A DNA stretch of 64,000 nucleotides from Ligula intestinalis (taxonomy: Eukaryota; Platyhelminthes; Cestoda; Diphyllobothriidea; Diphyllobothriidae). The notes beneath the pieces were generated by a model, which was given only the letters and a program-made list of their open reading frames with translations, was not told where the DNA came from and did no database searches. The stretch is taken from NCBI GenBank assembly GCA_036362985.1, contig JAYGXS010000001.1, positions 44,549,340 through 44,613,339 on the forward strand, given 5' to 3'. How positions within the stretch are numbered: the stretch's first letter is position 1; every line of letters starts with the position of its first letter. Shown here one piece after another: positions 1-10,800 of this stretch. The position numbers and the translations under genes are program-made.

Positions 1-728
1 GAATTTGCGTCAATCCTATTAAAAAAATTATACGGACCTTAAGGTTTATTGAAATAGAAAGAAAAATATTGTGTAACGCTGCACAAATCCATGTGAGTGT
101 TCATTAAAAGCCAATTCGGAGAAATTGGTATTGGAACGGTTCAACAACTTTACAGTATAGACCACTTTTCATTTTGCCTGCCTCGCCCATCAGGTTGGCC
201 ATTTGGCTCACCTAAAAAGGCTACCTGCTTAATGAAATCAAGGTCACCCCAGAAATCATGCAAACACCACCTTTTCATAGTTGATGTACTGCACTTTATC
301 GAAAATATCCAAAGCAAACAGGAAACATTTCAAATGTAAAGTATAAATTTGCGAAATACTTATTGGATGAATCTGTGGAACTATCATTTGTTTAAAGCAT
401 CAGTTAAATCTGGTTTCGCCTTTTCAAAAACTGAATCCACAGGTTTTTTACAAACATCTTTGAAGGCTGTTAACTAGTTTGCTGAATTTTTGTCAATCAT
501 TGGCACTGAAGCACTTATGTACAGTATCCCTGATCCACCGATGCATGGCTAGGGCACACACAACAACCTTGGCCTTATAATATAGCCTTCCAAAGGTACA
601 GAAAGAGGGCGTTTTAATAGCAACCCATCGTATCAGTCAAAGTTATTCCAACTTACTAACTGGCAAATTGACTGTTTTCGGGTCTTCAATTTTGATCGCT
701 GACGCAAGTGCCAAACTCAGCTCGTCAA
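1..728. other. Unannotated AT-rich flank
   Basis: No open frame here reads like a known protein and I see no RNA gene. The stretch ends at the 3' terminus of PLE copy A. An 80-codon plus-strand frame at 97-339 has no recognisable motif and is best treated as chance. Confidence 0.5.
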
Positions 729-739
729 TTTGAACACTG

Positions 740-802
740 TATAAACAGCAAAATTTAATGGATCCATAAATTTCGAGAGGGCTCTTCAGTTGCCACCTCT
801 CA
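740..802 (-). ncRNA. Hammerhead-ribozyme-like motif in the 3' tail of copy A
   Basis: On the minus strand CTGAAGA (789-783) is followed by an 8-base segment that pairs poorly (stem II of one or two pairs), then GAAA (774-771). The following bases form a near-perfect hairpin with a GATC loop (stem III, one bulged T) closed by the required A-U pair, then a U, then TTGC, which pairs with GCAA just before CTGAAGA (stem I). Core, GAAA, stem III and stem I are all in the right order. The weak stem II and a U at the cleavage position are reasons for doubt. Hammerheads in PLE terminal repeats are an established phenomenon. Confidence 0.45.
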
Positions 803-1017
803 TTGCATAACGGGAATGAACGTTAGAGAAAACACACAACTGAATTCATACAGAAAAAATCGATAAAAACCGGCAAGGTCACTGTACACGGCCAAGAGGC
901 ATTCGATAAAGCTGAAAGTTAAACGCTGTAGACAGCAAAAACTGGAGAAAAAAAAAACGTCTAGGCAAAACGAAAGAAAATTTGGGGAGGGGGGGATGTG
1001 TAAACAAGGAGCCAGTA

Positions 1018-3312
1018 TTACCAAGGAAGAGTTAGGTTAACTACATGCTCCAATTGTTTACATAGGTCGGGTTTAAACCGCCTTATGTACGCTGCCTCCA
1101 GGTAGCGTAAGGTGCGAGTTGTTCGTGCTTGAACAAGTACTCGGAAGGAGGTTTTAGGGTCCACGAAGTGGCCCGTATCTAGCAAGTGCTCAGTAATTGA
1201 CGAGCGAGGTGTTCGTTTTTCTTGCTTAAACAACCAGCTAGGTAAGTGTTCCTTTGCTCTGGTGGCCAATTGCCTTTGCGTTCGCCCTATGTACTTGCAT
1301 CCACAAGTGCATGTAAATTCATAAACACAGTTTGAAGTGGCGTGCATCGGCAAGGCATCCTTCGCACGAGGAATCGGTTAAAGCTTTGTTTGATTGCAAA
1401 TTGTAAGCTCAGCGGCATAATATGTCCTGTGAATGGCATTAATGAGTCGTCTTTTGATGGTATTGAAAACGTTGTCACCTTTAAACGGCAAAGATATGAA
1501 AACGGGCTTCTTCGGAACTATCTGTTCCGTCATTTTAGGCCGTAATGGTTTTTTATATTTGTCAATAAACTGTGCTGGGTATCCGCGCTTCTGCAGAGTT
1601 ACTTTGAGTTTAGTTATTTCATCTTCCAATGTATCCACAGAACAGATTTTTCTCGTTCTCTGGAGGAGAGTGCATACCAAGTTTCGTTTCCATTGAATGG
1701 GCACAAAACTCAAATAATGCAAGTACTGTCCTTTCCACGTATTCTTATGGTAGACAGTTCGTGTGATGGAGCCATCTTTCTTCCTTGACATGTGAACATC
1801 AAGGAAAGAAAGCTGGTTATCCCGTTCATGTTCCATGGTAAATTTGATCTTGGGATGCAGGCTGTTCATTATAAGCAATAATTGTTCAGCTTCTTTGATA
1901 TTGTCTACGATCGCGAAGACGTCATCTACGTATCTTCTGTATAGGGTTATCTTTTTCAACTTTGTGGATACTTTTTCTTCGAGATGCCCCATAAATATGT
2001 CAGCAAAAGTTGGTCCCAGGGGACTTCCCATTGCTACTCCATCAATTTGTCGATATAGATGGCCATCAAATAGAAATTGCACATCTTTTGTACACAATCT
2101 TAATAAATCACGTAATATTTCAGGGGATAGGTGAGTTTCGGAAGAATAGGTGCAGATGATTTCAATAGTTTCATCTAGTGGCACGTTGGTGAATAATGAT
2201 TCAACATCAAGTGAGATCATATATTTGTCTGAAATATTTTGATTCCTAATTTCATCAATAAAATGGAAGCTGTCCCTTAATGTATAGGCAGAAAATTTAT
2301 TGCGGATCGGTTCCAATTCTTTAACTAGCCATTGCGCTAGCCTGTGAAAGGGAGAATTGTACATCGATAGAATAGGACGTAACGGAATATCCCTTTTATG
2401 AGTTTTAGGTAATCCGTATAGGCGTGGAATATAAGAACCTCTCGGTTTTAAGGATAGCGCTGTTTTGGTATCTATTAGATTATTATCCAACAGACGCTTG
2501 ATAGTTTTCCAGGCGGAATCTTCCAATGCCTTGGTTTCTTCTTTGCCTTATGGTTCTTGACGGAATTTACTTGAATCATTTAAGATATTTTTCATCTTAT
2601 TAGTATAATCCTTACGATTGATAATGACAACTCCATGCCCTTTGTCCGGTTTAGAAATAACTATTTCTTTGTGATGTTTTAATTCGGATAGAGCAAGCAT
2701 ATGTTCTTTAGTTACAGGAGTACGTTGTGATATTCGAGCTCTTCTGTACTGGTATGCGATATCCACAAATTTGGCTTTCATCCATCCTAAGTCGTCATTG
2801 GCTCGGGGTATTAAATCTGATAGTTGAGAGCTCAAGTCTTCAAATTGGGCTTCAATTTCAACTGGATTTATTCTTTTCTTTGGCACACAGAAATCTAGTC
2901 CTAATGAAAGCGCTTCTGTTTGTAATTTGTTTAATTTAATGTCTGATAGATTCAAGATAACGTCATCTGAGTTCAGTGGAAAAATGTCTTCTGTTGGCTT
3001 CTTACAAATTGATTTCTGTAACTTAAGGTGAAATGCATCTCTAGTCTTGCCTTGTATACTATATGCATGCTTGATAAATATGGACCAACAGAAGAAACTT
3101 ATCTTATCAAGAATATGCTTCGTTTGATGCAGGAGGCTTTTGTTGTAATCTAACAACTGAATTGAGTCCTCTATTCTTGATTGTGTTAGACGGTCGAGGT
3201 TTTGAAAGGTTGGGCGTAATTTCCCACGTCGAAGGATTTTGTAGAACTCTGTAGGGTATTCCTTGTTACTTAGACAGTTCTGTCTAGGTACCTCAGGGCT
3301 TACTTTCTGCTG
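1018..3312 (-). pseudogene. PLE polyprotein (RT plus GIY-YIG endonuclease), two in-frame stops
   Basis: One continuous frame of about 765 codons, interrupted only by TAA at 2548-2550 and TAA at 1378-1380 (copy B reads TTG, Leu, at the second site). The frame is open upstream to 3312, past the TTG at 3156, but has no ATG there, so the true start is missing or altered. Family landmarks in order: the N-terminal block ISKPDKGHGVV near 2640-2670; LYGLPKTHK near 2400; RT motif A LDVESLFTNV near 2190-2215; motif B GVAMGSPLGP near 2015-2045; catalytic YVDD at 1921-1932. The C-terminal endonuclease has CTCGCKYIGRTQRQ near 1255-1310 followed by RAKEH, the GIY-YIG core with its Cys pair and Arg. It would copy element RNA at a nicked target. 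Apart from the two stops it looks intact. Confidence 0.9.
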
Positions 3313-6300
3313 TTATTGTCATTCACGAATCACCATACGTGAAATCAGGTGGTATTTTGGCTGCAAGTGCACTGTCTGAAAAGCAACAGCTTTTACGTCA
3401 GAACATAATATCCCAGCATATCTTGTTATCATTAGGTACACATAACTGATCGTCACATCGTCCTCAATAAGAAGTTACTACGTTTAAATGAATATTAATA
3501 TAAAGGAGACCATTTTGTTGACATTTGTGCGTTGCGAAAAAAATACATGGTCTTATTTGAGATTCCAAGGCGGAGATTTAAGCCTATTTCTTAAGCAACA
3601 AAACTCAGTATCTTATCTCAAATTAGAACAAATGCGTTAAACAATATGCTAACTTATTGAATACTTAGCTCAACGTATGTGAAAGCGAAACATAATTACT
3701 GCAAATACTATTTCTTTGATGATAAATAACAATTTTCATTAGCAAGTTCAAAATATTGACAGGCATCATTGTGTACAGTATGAGCATTCCAAATTTTCAT
3801 AGATTTATCATGCGGCTTCATCCAAAAAGCTCATTAAACGAAACAGTAGGGATGCATAAAAAATTAAAATGTAAACATCTACATACATAGTCTGCTACAA
3901 AGAAAAGAAGGTTACAAATGTTCAACACAATACTATAATTTATAATTGGTTTCAATTCCTTGCCCTCAAAATAAGTTATGCACTACGTATTTATCAAAAT
4001 ATTTTATTTTAAAATAATTTCTAGAAGCATTTACCGAAGCAGTGTATGTGTGGTCTTTCTTTCTCATGCACATTCTATACAACGTTCTAAGAGTCACCCA
4101 AACATGAAACGTAAGTCTTGAGGAAAATTTACGTCTAGCCCAAAAGCCAGCGATCAACGTGCATTTGATCAATTGCTCAGTTTTTTAACTAAAGCCTTTT
4201 ACTTGCTGGCGCAGGTTCGAAGCCCACAGCTGGGTTAAATTACTTATCTTAATTTGACCCAAACCCCAACTTCCTCTGATGGTAAACCTATTAGAAACCT
4301 ATTTATCTGGGTATGCTGCCAAAGAATGAAAATAAAAATTTATCCTTTTAGTACCGTAAAGCAAAAACACATAACTTACTAATTCCCTATTAATCTTTTT
4401 CTAAACTTTCATATAACCTTTGTTTCATAAATCTTAAAAAATTATTGATTCAAATTTTGTTTAAGGCTTTGCTTAAGAAATAGCTTTGTTTGCTTCTCGC
4501 GAACCTCGCCACAGATAGACTTAAATGCAAATTGGGCTTGCATAACTGCCTGAAGGCATTTACTGATTGCGCTTAATAGAAAATCTGTTGATTTCCTCTC
4601 GCGAATACTTCTTCCTTTGGATTCTTCCGAAGGTTGTATGGACACTAATACATCCAGCCAAAAAAACTCAATCCAAAGAATTTTTGCATAAATTAATTTT
4701 ACTACAAATAATTATTCTTTCTTTAATACAAGTGAAACAAATTATAATTCAGGTGTCTTTTAAACATGGCCCCCGGTTCTCATTCCTGTGTCTGCAGTCA
4801 TTAGTTGCCTTTAAAGCTTCTGTCACTCAACAGCTGCTGGATCAGGTGTTGTAATAACATATGAAATTAATTACTATACAGTAGCCACTGAAGACCATGC
4901 AACGCTAATTATGAAATTTGCCTGGACAATTTGGCATATATTTGAAAACACTTTTGTGATTCATTCAGTAAATTGAATTCTGCAAGAGCCTTTTACGTAG
5001 TTCAATCGTCATTTTAGTTAGGTTATTAAGAGAAATAACCATTTGTTCTGTGGAAATTGGGAGTTAGCTCATACAGAAGAAATTTCCTATGCTATTATGA
5101 ACGAGCGAACCAAACCGCACGTTTAAGTTGAGAATACTAAGAAGGAACTCCAAAATAAATAAAAAAGGTACAGAAGATATACCATCTTGAATTGGAAAAG
5201 GTTACACAAAATTGTTCAGACTGAAGTGAAGCCAAGTTTAAGGAACCAAATTTATTTGCAGTAACATTGAGAATATGTGTTTAAGATATTATCATTAGCT
5301 ATCTGGTGAAGTTTCTTTGCAAAAAATGCATTACCAGAAGAGTTTTTGTTTGAATGTAGCAAGGCACCTCAAATGTCCTTCATAAAAAACCAAACGTCTA
5401 ACATTTTTTCGTAGAGTTAACACAAATAATGCCTTATTTAATGTAAGTCGTGAAGAAAAATATTTTTTTATACTTTACAATCCCTTTTTACTTTATTTAG
5501 AAAGGGAACAGAAGCAAAAATGATAAGTATTTCAAAAAATTGCAATGAATATGGCCAGTTTTTTTTTAATTTGCCAGTATATATCTGAAAGTGGAATAGA
5601 TCTACTCATGCGGAAGGTAAACCATCTTCAAGAGAAAAAAACTTTTTTTAATTGCAGTCAAATTGAATCGTTCATCTTCAGTAAACTTAAAGAAATACTC
5701 AAAATTCTCAAATTTCATTGTAACATTACGTTGGAGAAATTTGATATACACAGAAATTCGTCAGCCGAATAATTAATCAAAGCAATTTCTAAGATGAAAC
5801 CTTTAATGGAAAGTTTATTTATCAATCTTGGGAATAGTATTTGCAGAGTTATACTGCTGAAATGATTTACTCTTTCCAATGTGGTTTGCTTTTCGAAGCA
5901 TTTCTACAAAAAATCAACATGGTCATCATTCTTAGAACTTGTATTGAAAAAATTTTTTTTTTTAATACGCTTTATATATACCTTATTTTAAAAGTTTTGG
6001 TGCAAACGTCAAACAGATGCGCAAATTATGAACTGATCAGTAAAAATAGTAAAAACAAGGAATTTGATGACACACTTTTTTCGATGACATTCAATAAATA
6101 CGTAACCGGTAAGAACAGGCTTTACAAAATATTTTTACTCAAGAAAAATTCTTTAATTATGTAGAAAGTTGTTGCTTCAAGTTTTCAACTAAACAAAATA
6201 TCTTAATTTATTGTTAAAATGTAGAGCTCTTTTTTACATATCTAGAACCACGTCATTATCGAAAAAAATTTATATTCCTTTACTAACACTTAGCAATTCC

Positions 6301-6707
6301 TACAGTTATATTTTTTTAATAGGCCTTATGCTGTTCATTATTATTTCTATATTTCTCTTATTATATTCACACTGGTATTGGAGTAATGACCAAACTTATA
6401 CAACTTAAGGAAAATTACGTGGTCAACGGCGACCACTGTACTGGCAAGGCAGGTACTACTTAGAATCCCAAACAGGTGTTTTGCCGGTATTCACTCTGAC
6501 ACAGGTGCGAGTGGACCAGCTCATCGGTCAATCCTCAGCATTCCTTGTGTACTTGCTAGTTAGAAAGTCGGGTTTTAAATTTCAGATTTTTATTTTTCCT
6601 ACAAGTAATGTTTTGAAATTGATGTTTTTCAGTAAATTAAAAATGGCATAACGCTTTCACTCAAAACCAGCTTAACTCGACTTACAGCAATATTTTGCTA
6701 ATAAGTT
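3313..6707. other. AT-rich region without recognisable genes
   Basis: Several short frames (for example 4442-4645 minus, 4567-4854 plus, 5841-6164 plus) are low-complexity, rich in Phe, Leu, Lys and Ile, and carry no known motif. A B-box-like GGTTCGAAG lies near 4215, but no convincing tRNA fold surrounds it. I see nothing else. Confidence 0.5.
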
Positions 6708-6910
6708 ATTTTGAGAAGAAGTATTTTCGAACACCGGAATCGTAGTTTTATTTGTCTGAGCTTTCGACCTCGTGCGGGAGTCCATCGTCAGATATAAAAC
6801 CGTTTACGAAAGCAAGCAACATTTATAGGGGGAAGGGGCCAATTAACCATCAAAGAAAGCAACCAACATATAAAGGGGAGGGGGTAATTAACTGTTAACG
6901 AGGGAAAGCA
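6708..6910 (-). repeat. Left arm (3' tail) of copy C foldback
   Basis: Reading the minus strand, the arm runs through about three imperfect units of roughly 47 bp, each starting near TTGCTTGCTTTC and containing GGCCCCTTCC. It then enters the hammerhead-like core and ends with the terminal CGATTCCGG block. The inverted mate is at 7650-7884. Confidence 0.8.
6748..6803 (-). ncRNA. Hammerhead-ribozyme-like motif, left arm of copy C
   Basis: On the minus strand: stem I strand TTTATAT, core CTGACGA (6791-6785), stem II around GGACTC and GAGGTC with a CCGCAC loop (one mismatch), GAAA (6765-6762), then GCTC and AGAC as the return strand of stem I. Stem III would be only two base pairs with no loop, as in the minimal hammerheads reported for PLEs. 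One extra T lies between the core and stem II in all copies of this family here. Confidence 0.65.
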
Positions 6911-6940
6911 AAATGTGTAGGGGGAGGGATCAATTATCCG

Positions 6941-7645
6941 TCATAGGGGCGGGGGGGGGAAGGTAGCAGGGAGGGAAGGAGGGACAGGACCACCAGTGCC
7001 ATGAGTCCGGAGATACCCGCGCAGGGCAACATATGAGGGCACCAGCACGATGCATCGGTTAACTGAGTTGTCATCCGACGCCCAGGCTTCAGTCAGTTCT
7101 CGACCCTTCTTGCTGCTTGCGTGGGCAATTATCCTCGCAGCTGCGAAGTTGAATTCGTGACCCGTCTCGTAGGTGTGGGCAGCCACTTGCAAAGATTCAT
7201 CACCTCGTCGAACGGCCGGCTTGTGTTCATATGTGCGCGAAAACAGCATACGTCCAGTCTGTCCCGTGTAATTATCAGGGCAGTTTAGACATGGTATGGA
7301 TACGCTATACCCAACTGCTTATTGGGATTAAGTCGGTCCTGGCTGCGCACCCGACTGCGTACAGTAGGCTTGGGACGATGTGCGATTCCAAAGCCTAATC
7401 CTGCGGCAATACGCTCAGTCATTTCCGACACGTCCTTGATATATGGCAGCGCATGCAAAATCGTTAGAGGTTGTTCTGTATGGATTCTCGGAAGGCGAGG
7501 ACATAGGCATCGGTTTATGAAGGCTTTAGGATTACCGTTATGCATAAACTGGCCGCGCAGATTTTGGGCCTCACGCGCTCTTTCTTCCGGGTTACTGCAG
7601 TGTGTCTGGATTCTTTTGAACAGCGTTCTCACATAGCTTCGTTTG
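6941..7645 (-). pseudogene. PLE RT C-terminus, connector and GIY-YIG endonuclease (frameshifted)
   Basis: The frame opens with KRSYVRTLFKRIQTHC at the 5' break near 7645, a block that lies after the RT catalytic motif in PLEs. It continues through the connector (LPYIKDVSEMTERIAA, IAHRPKPTVRS) to 7285. A one-base loss near 7297 then shifts the frame. In the other frame it resumes as SIPCLNCPDNYTGQTGR, the Cys pair and YTG core of the endonuclease, and runs through EHKPAVRRGDES and ELTEAWASDDNSVNR to the stop at 6941. RT motifs A, B and C are absent because of the 5' truncation, so this copy is dead for both functions. The 20-residue tail after YVALRGYL is proline-rich and read from the non-coding tail. 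Confidence 0.85.
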
Positions 7646-7649
7646 TTAA

Positions 7650-7884
7650 TTGCCCCCTTTCCCCTTTTTATGTTGCTTGCTTTCTTTGACGGTTTATTGG
7701 CCCCTTCCTCTGTTAATTTTGTTTGCTTTCTTTGACATTTAATTGACCCCTTCCCCCGTTAAATGTTGCTTGTTTTCGTTGATGGTTTTATCTCTGACGA
7801 TGGACTCCCGCAAGAGGTCGAAAGCTGCGACAAATAAAACTACGATTCCGCTGATCAAAACTATTTCTTCTCAATCTAGGCATG
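7650..7884 (+). repeat. Right arm of copy C foldback (inverted duplicate of the 3' tail)
   Basis: The plus strand here reads like the minus strand of 6708-6910: repeated TTGCTTGCTTTCTTTGAC units at about 47-bp spacing, GGCCCCTTCC blocks, the hammerhead-like core, then CGATTCCG. A related stretch (ATGCAAAACTTTGCCTC near 7893) follows and also occurs to the right of copy D, so the inverted segment may carry a conserved extension of about 30 bp. Confidence 0.8.
7780..7843 (+). ncRNA. Hammerhead-ribozyme-like motif, right arm of copy C
   Basis: Plus strand: stem I strand TTTATCT, core CTGACGA (7794-7800), an extra T, stem II around GGACTC, CCGCAA loop and GAGGTC (one mismatch), GAAA, then GCTGCGACAAATAAA. 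The stem I return strand is damaged here (GCGAC where the family consensus is AGATAAA). Orientation is opposite to the motif in the left arm, so transcripts of either strand would contain one. Confidence 0.6.
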
Positions 7885-10800
7885 GACCTGGGATGCAAAA
7901 CTTTGCCTCAATTCGTGATTAGCAATCTGTCTTAAGAGTAAACCAACAGGCCGGATGCTTTTTGCGCAGGCAGATTCATTGATATAATTATAAAATCAAA
8001 GGTTAATACAAATGCATCATGCCCGTAGATAATTCAGCACAACGTTAATTATGAATTGCGGCAGAGCTACCTAAGAACATCCTAGGCAGTTGTTTATTCC
8101 ACTGTATTGGTATTTAGAATGCCAGAATATAAATAAAAAAGCACATATCACCTAGAAATACGCGAACTTCTATTGCCAAAACATTAATCCCTTCAAGTTT
8201 CTTTCAAGAATGGTGTTGAAGAGCTGATGAGGGTTTCCGCGTCTGTGGTCAGAAATTGCGTAACCATAAAAGGGCTTTTTACCCTGTTAGCATGTTGAAA
8301 TGCGTTTGAGTAAAGCAATGGGCCGTAGAGGGCCACCGTAGTTCTGCACTCTTAGAAGACTTCAATATGGTGAGTGCTGCAAGCAGAATGTCGCAAGTTT
8401 CAGATGACTGATAATCACTCGCAAACCAACATAAAGCAAGATTGCAATACGGATTATCGTGCAGTCTAATCTGAAGATATTTAAATCACGACCGGATGTC
8501 GGCCCTTTAATAAGGTCCCTTCTGACTGCTTACGAAAAGCAAATTCTGTAATAAATGGCTACGGATGCATGGCTAGTCTACATTGTATCATGGATTTATA
8601 TGGCCGATATAAATTCAGATATATTTTATAGAAAATATGCAATCCTTTTCCTATACTCGATTGGAAGGAACTGAAATTTTGTTTTAATTTTAAACTTCAA
8701 GGAAGGGTAACCTTCGGCTTTAGAAAAATTCTAATCATGCGATTTTTTACGACAGTGAGGTGTTCATTCATAATACTTTGTATCCATCAATTTAATAATG
8801 CTGTCTTAAATGTAAACAGCATGATCCACACCTACTGCAAAATTTTATGAGAATTGTGCAATCTCTTCCCCAAACCATATGCAAATGATTTCACCATTAA
8901 TAAAATGTGCACATGGTGCCGAGTTCGGGAGATGAATTTGATAATAACTTGGCAATTAAGAAACCTTTTAAAAAGGAAAGATGACATTTCTTTGAAATAT
9001 AAAGTTTCAAGAAATCTTACGTTCTTGCTCCACGAGTAAAAGAAAGAATATTTTTGTGCAAGTTTTTGTTAGAATATATTTAAAGTTATAAAGGCAAATA
9101 AAATAAATGATAAAAATGCATATATGTTAAGTAGCAATTTTTGCAGAAACTACTTTGTAAAAATGTTCAAAAAACAGCTCCTTAGAAAGTCAGTATCCTG
9201 AAGTGACTGAAAAGATGCAAAATTAGACTGCAGGGTTATCCGTATTTCAATTCTACTTAATTTGTTTTGTGCGTGATAACCAGTCTTTCAAACATTTCGA
9301 CATTGTGATTACAGCATTTGTCATACTGTATATAATAGGGCCATGGGTGGATGGTGCAACGTATCCATGTATCGGTCGATCAGAGATAACGCGCATGAGT
9401 CCTCCAGCGTCAATTGTTCACAAATTTAACTGACATTTTGCAACACTAAAAGTTTGACAAACTTGTCAAATTAATATTTCGAAATTCTTTCTTTGAGACT
9501 TCCCTTGCTTATTTTTGGTATTGTTAATGAATTACACTACCTGAACTCTAAAAACGTGATGTTTGCATAACGTCTGACGTGACCTTAAAGCAAAAAAGAA
9601 ACAAATTCTGAAGATGAGTCAAATGGCCGTCAATATAAGCCATTAGGAATGCCGCTGCTTCCATGATGAGTCAGCAAACACAAAGGCGTCGTGAGTTACG
9701 TTGCTGCCTGCCAGCCAGATCTGCTCAATTCTTTTTGGTCAGTTGTCTCGGACTATGTCTCTTTCGCAGCCCCTTTAAATGCATTCGGCCTAAGTTTGAG
9801 AACCACTTGCTCTAACGTGCATGTTTGAATACACTTTGCTCATGGTCGCTCGTCTTCTCTTGCTTCTGTCCTACCGGGCTTTAGATACCATGATTGGCTA
9901 GCTCACTGGTTATTTTAATTTACCAATACCAGGCACAGGTCATAACATAAGCAAGGCTGGCAAAAGGAACAGAGACCTTTATTGTAAAGCAGTTTTACCG
10001 TTGCAAAATGCTTTTAAAAATATAATTCTCTTAGTCAAACAGAAAAAATAGGCATAAGCGTTAAATAGACAGTACCATATGTCTGTGCAGCGTAAAGCAG
10101 GATTTTTCTCTCAGTCTCAATTAAAACAGCTGTCGGTATAACTTACTATTTGATATCCCTTCCATAGATTTAACCCGGCAGTCCTACTGTGTCGATCATG
10201 GAAACCAAACCTTTTTTCAAACGTAGGCATCGCTTTTGGAAAAAAAATGCTCTCTCGGTCTCAGTATATTTCAGAAAGATGAAGGTAAGTCATTCTTTAA
10301 TTTTGTGTTATGCTATCATAGAATACTATGTCAGTTTGGTGGTGAGCTTAACCGACGATAGAAAATGAGGTAGAACATAAAACAGACAATATTAAAGGCT
10401 CCTTAAGATTTTCCGGTAAAAACAGTGCTGTTTTCAGAATGTTATGAAACTGTCTCACTCTTTATCATTTATTTTCAACTGACATTTAAGCCCACGTAGA
10501 TTAACAATTTTGTCGGGGCATCTTGTACAACAACACTACGTTTGAGTATATCGTTTTCGCCAAAAAAGAATAGCTTGGGTAAATTAGCCTTTTTATATGC
10601 AATCCTTGCTGCTATTACAAAACGTTTCATTAAGTAGTTTGTGGTGCTTATAAAAACAAAGACAATTTATTTAGGGAGTCGAAGGCAATTGTTTTATGGC
10701 AAAACAGATTTTTAGGACCCCTCTAGATATCTATCCTCCCGCCCAACTGCTAAACGTCAAACATTTTATTGTTGGCTAGCAATTGTGGCAGAAGTGATCA

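Larger units (their letters stand above)
729..3312 (-). mobile_element. Penelope-like element copy A, nearly full-length
   Basis: Minus-strand PLE retroelement. From its 5' end (high coordinates) it holds the N-terminal PLE region, RT, connector, GIY-YIG endonuclease and a roughly 290-bp non-coding 3' tail ending at 729. The tail matches both terminal arms of copy B at 44127-45997 almost base for base, which fixes the 3' boundary. The 5' boundary is less sure: the reading frame closes at 3313-3315 and no copy of the tail is found upstream, so the element is probably slightly 5'-truncated. I saw no convincing target-site duplication. Copies A and B are nearly identical where they overlap, suggesting fairly recent activity of this family. 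Confidence 0.9.
6708..7884 (-). mobile_element. Penelope-like element copy C, 5'-truncated foldback
   Basis: Minus-strand PLE that keeps only the end of RT, the connector and the GIY-YIG endonuclease. Its 3' tail (left, 6708 to about 6910) is repeated in inverted orientation at its truncated 5' end (right, about 7650-7884), giving a foldback of two arms of about 200-235 bp around a coding core of about 700 bp. The outer 30 bases of the arms also match: GAGAAGAAGTA on the left against its complement TATTTCTTCTC on the right. Copy D at 28.2 kb belongs to the same or a very close family. Confidence 0.85.

Noticed and set aside
4190..4235. B-box-like GGTTCGAAG near 4215 as a tRNA or SINE
   Set aside because: No A box at proper spacing and the T-arm does not pair; a lone B box is common by chance.
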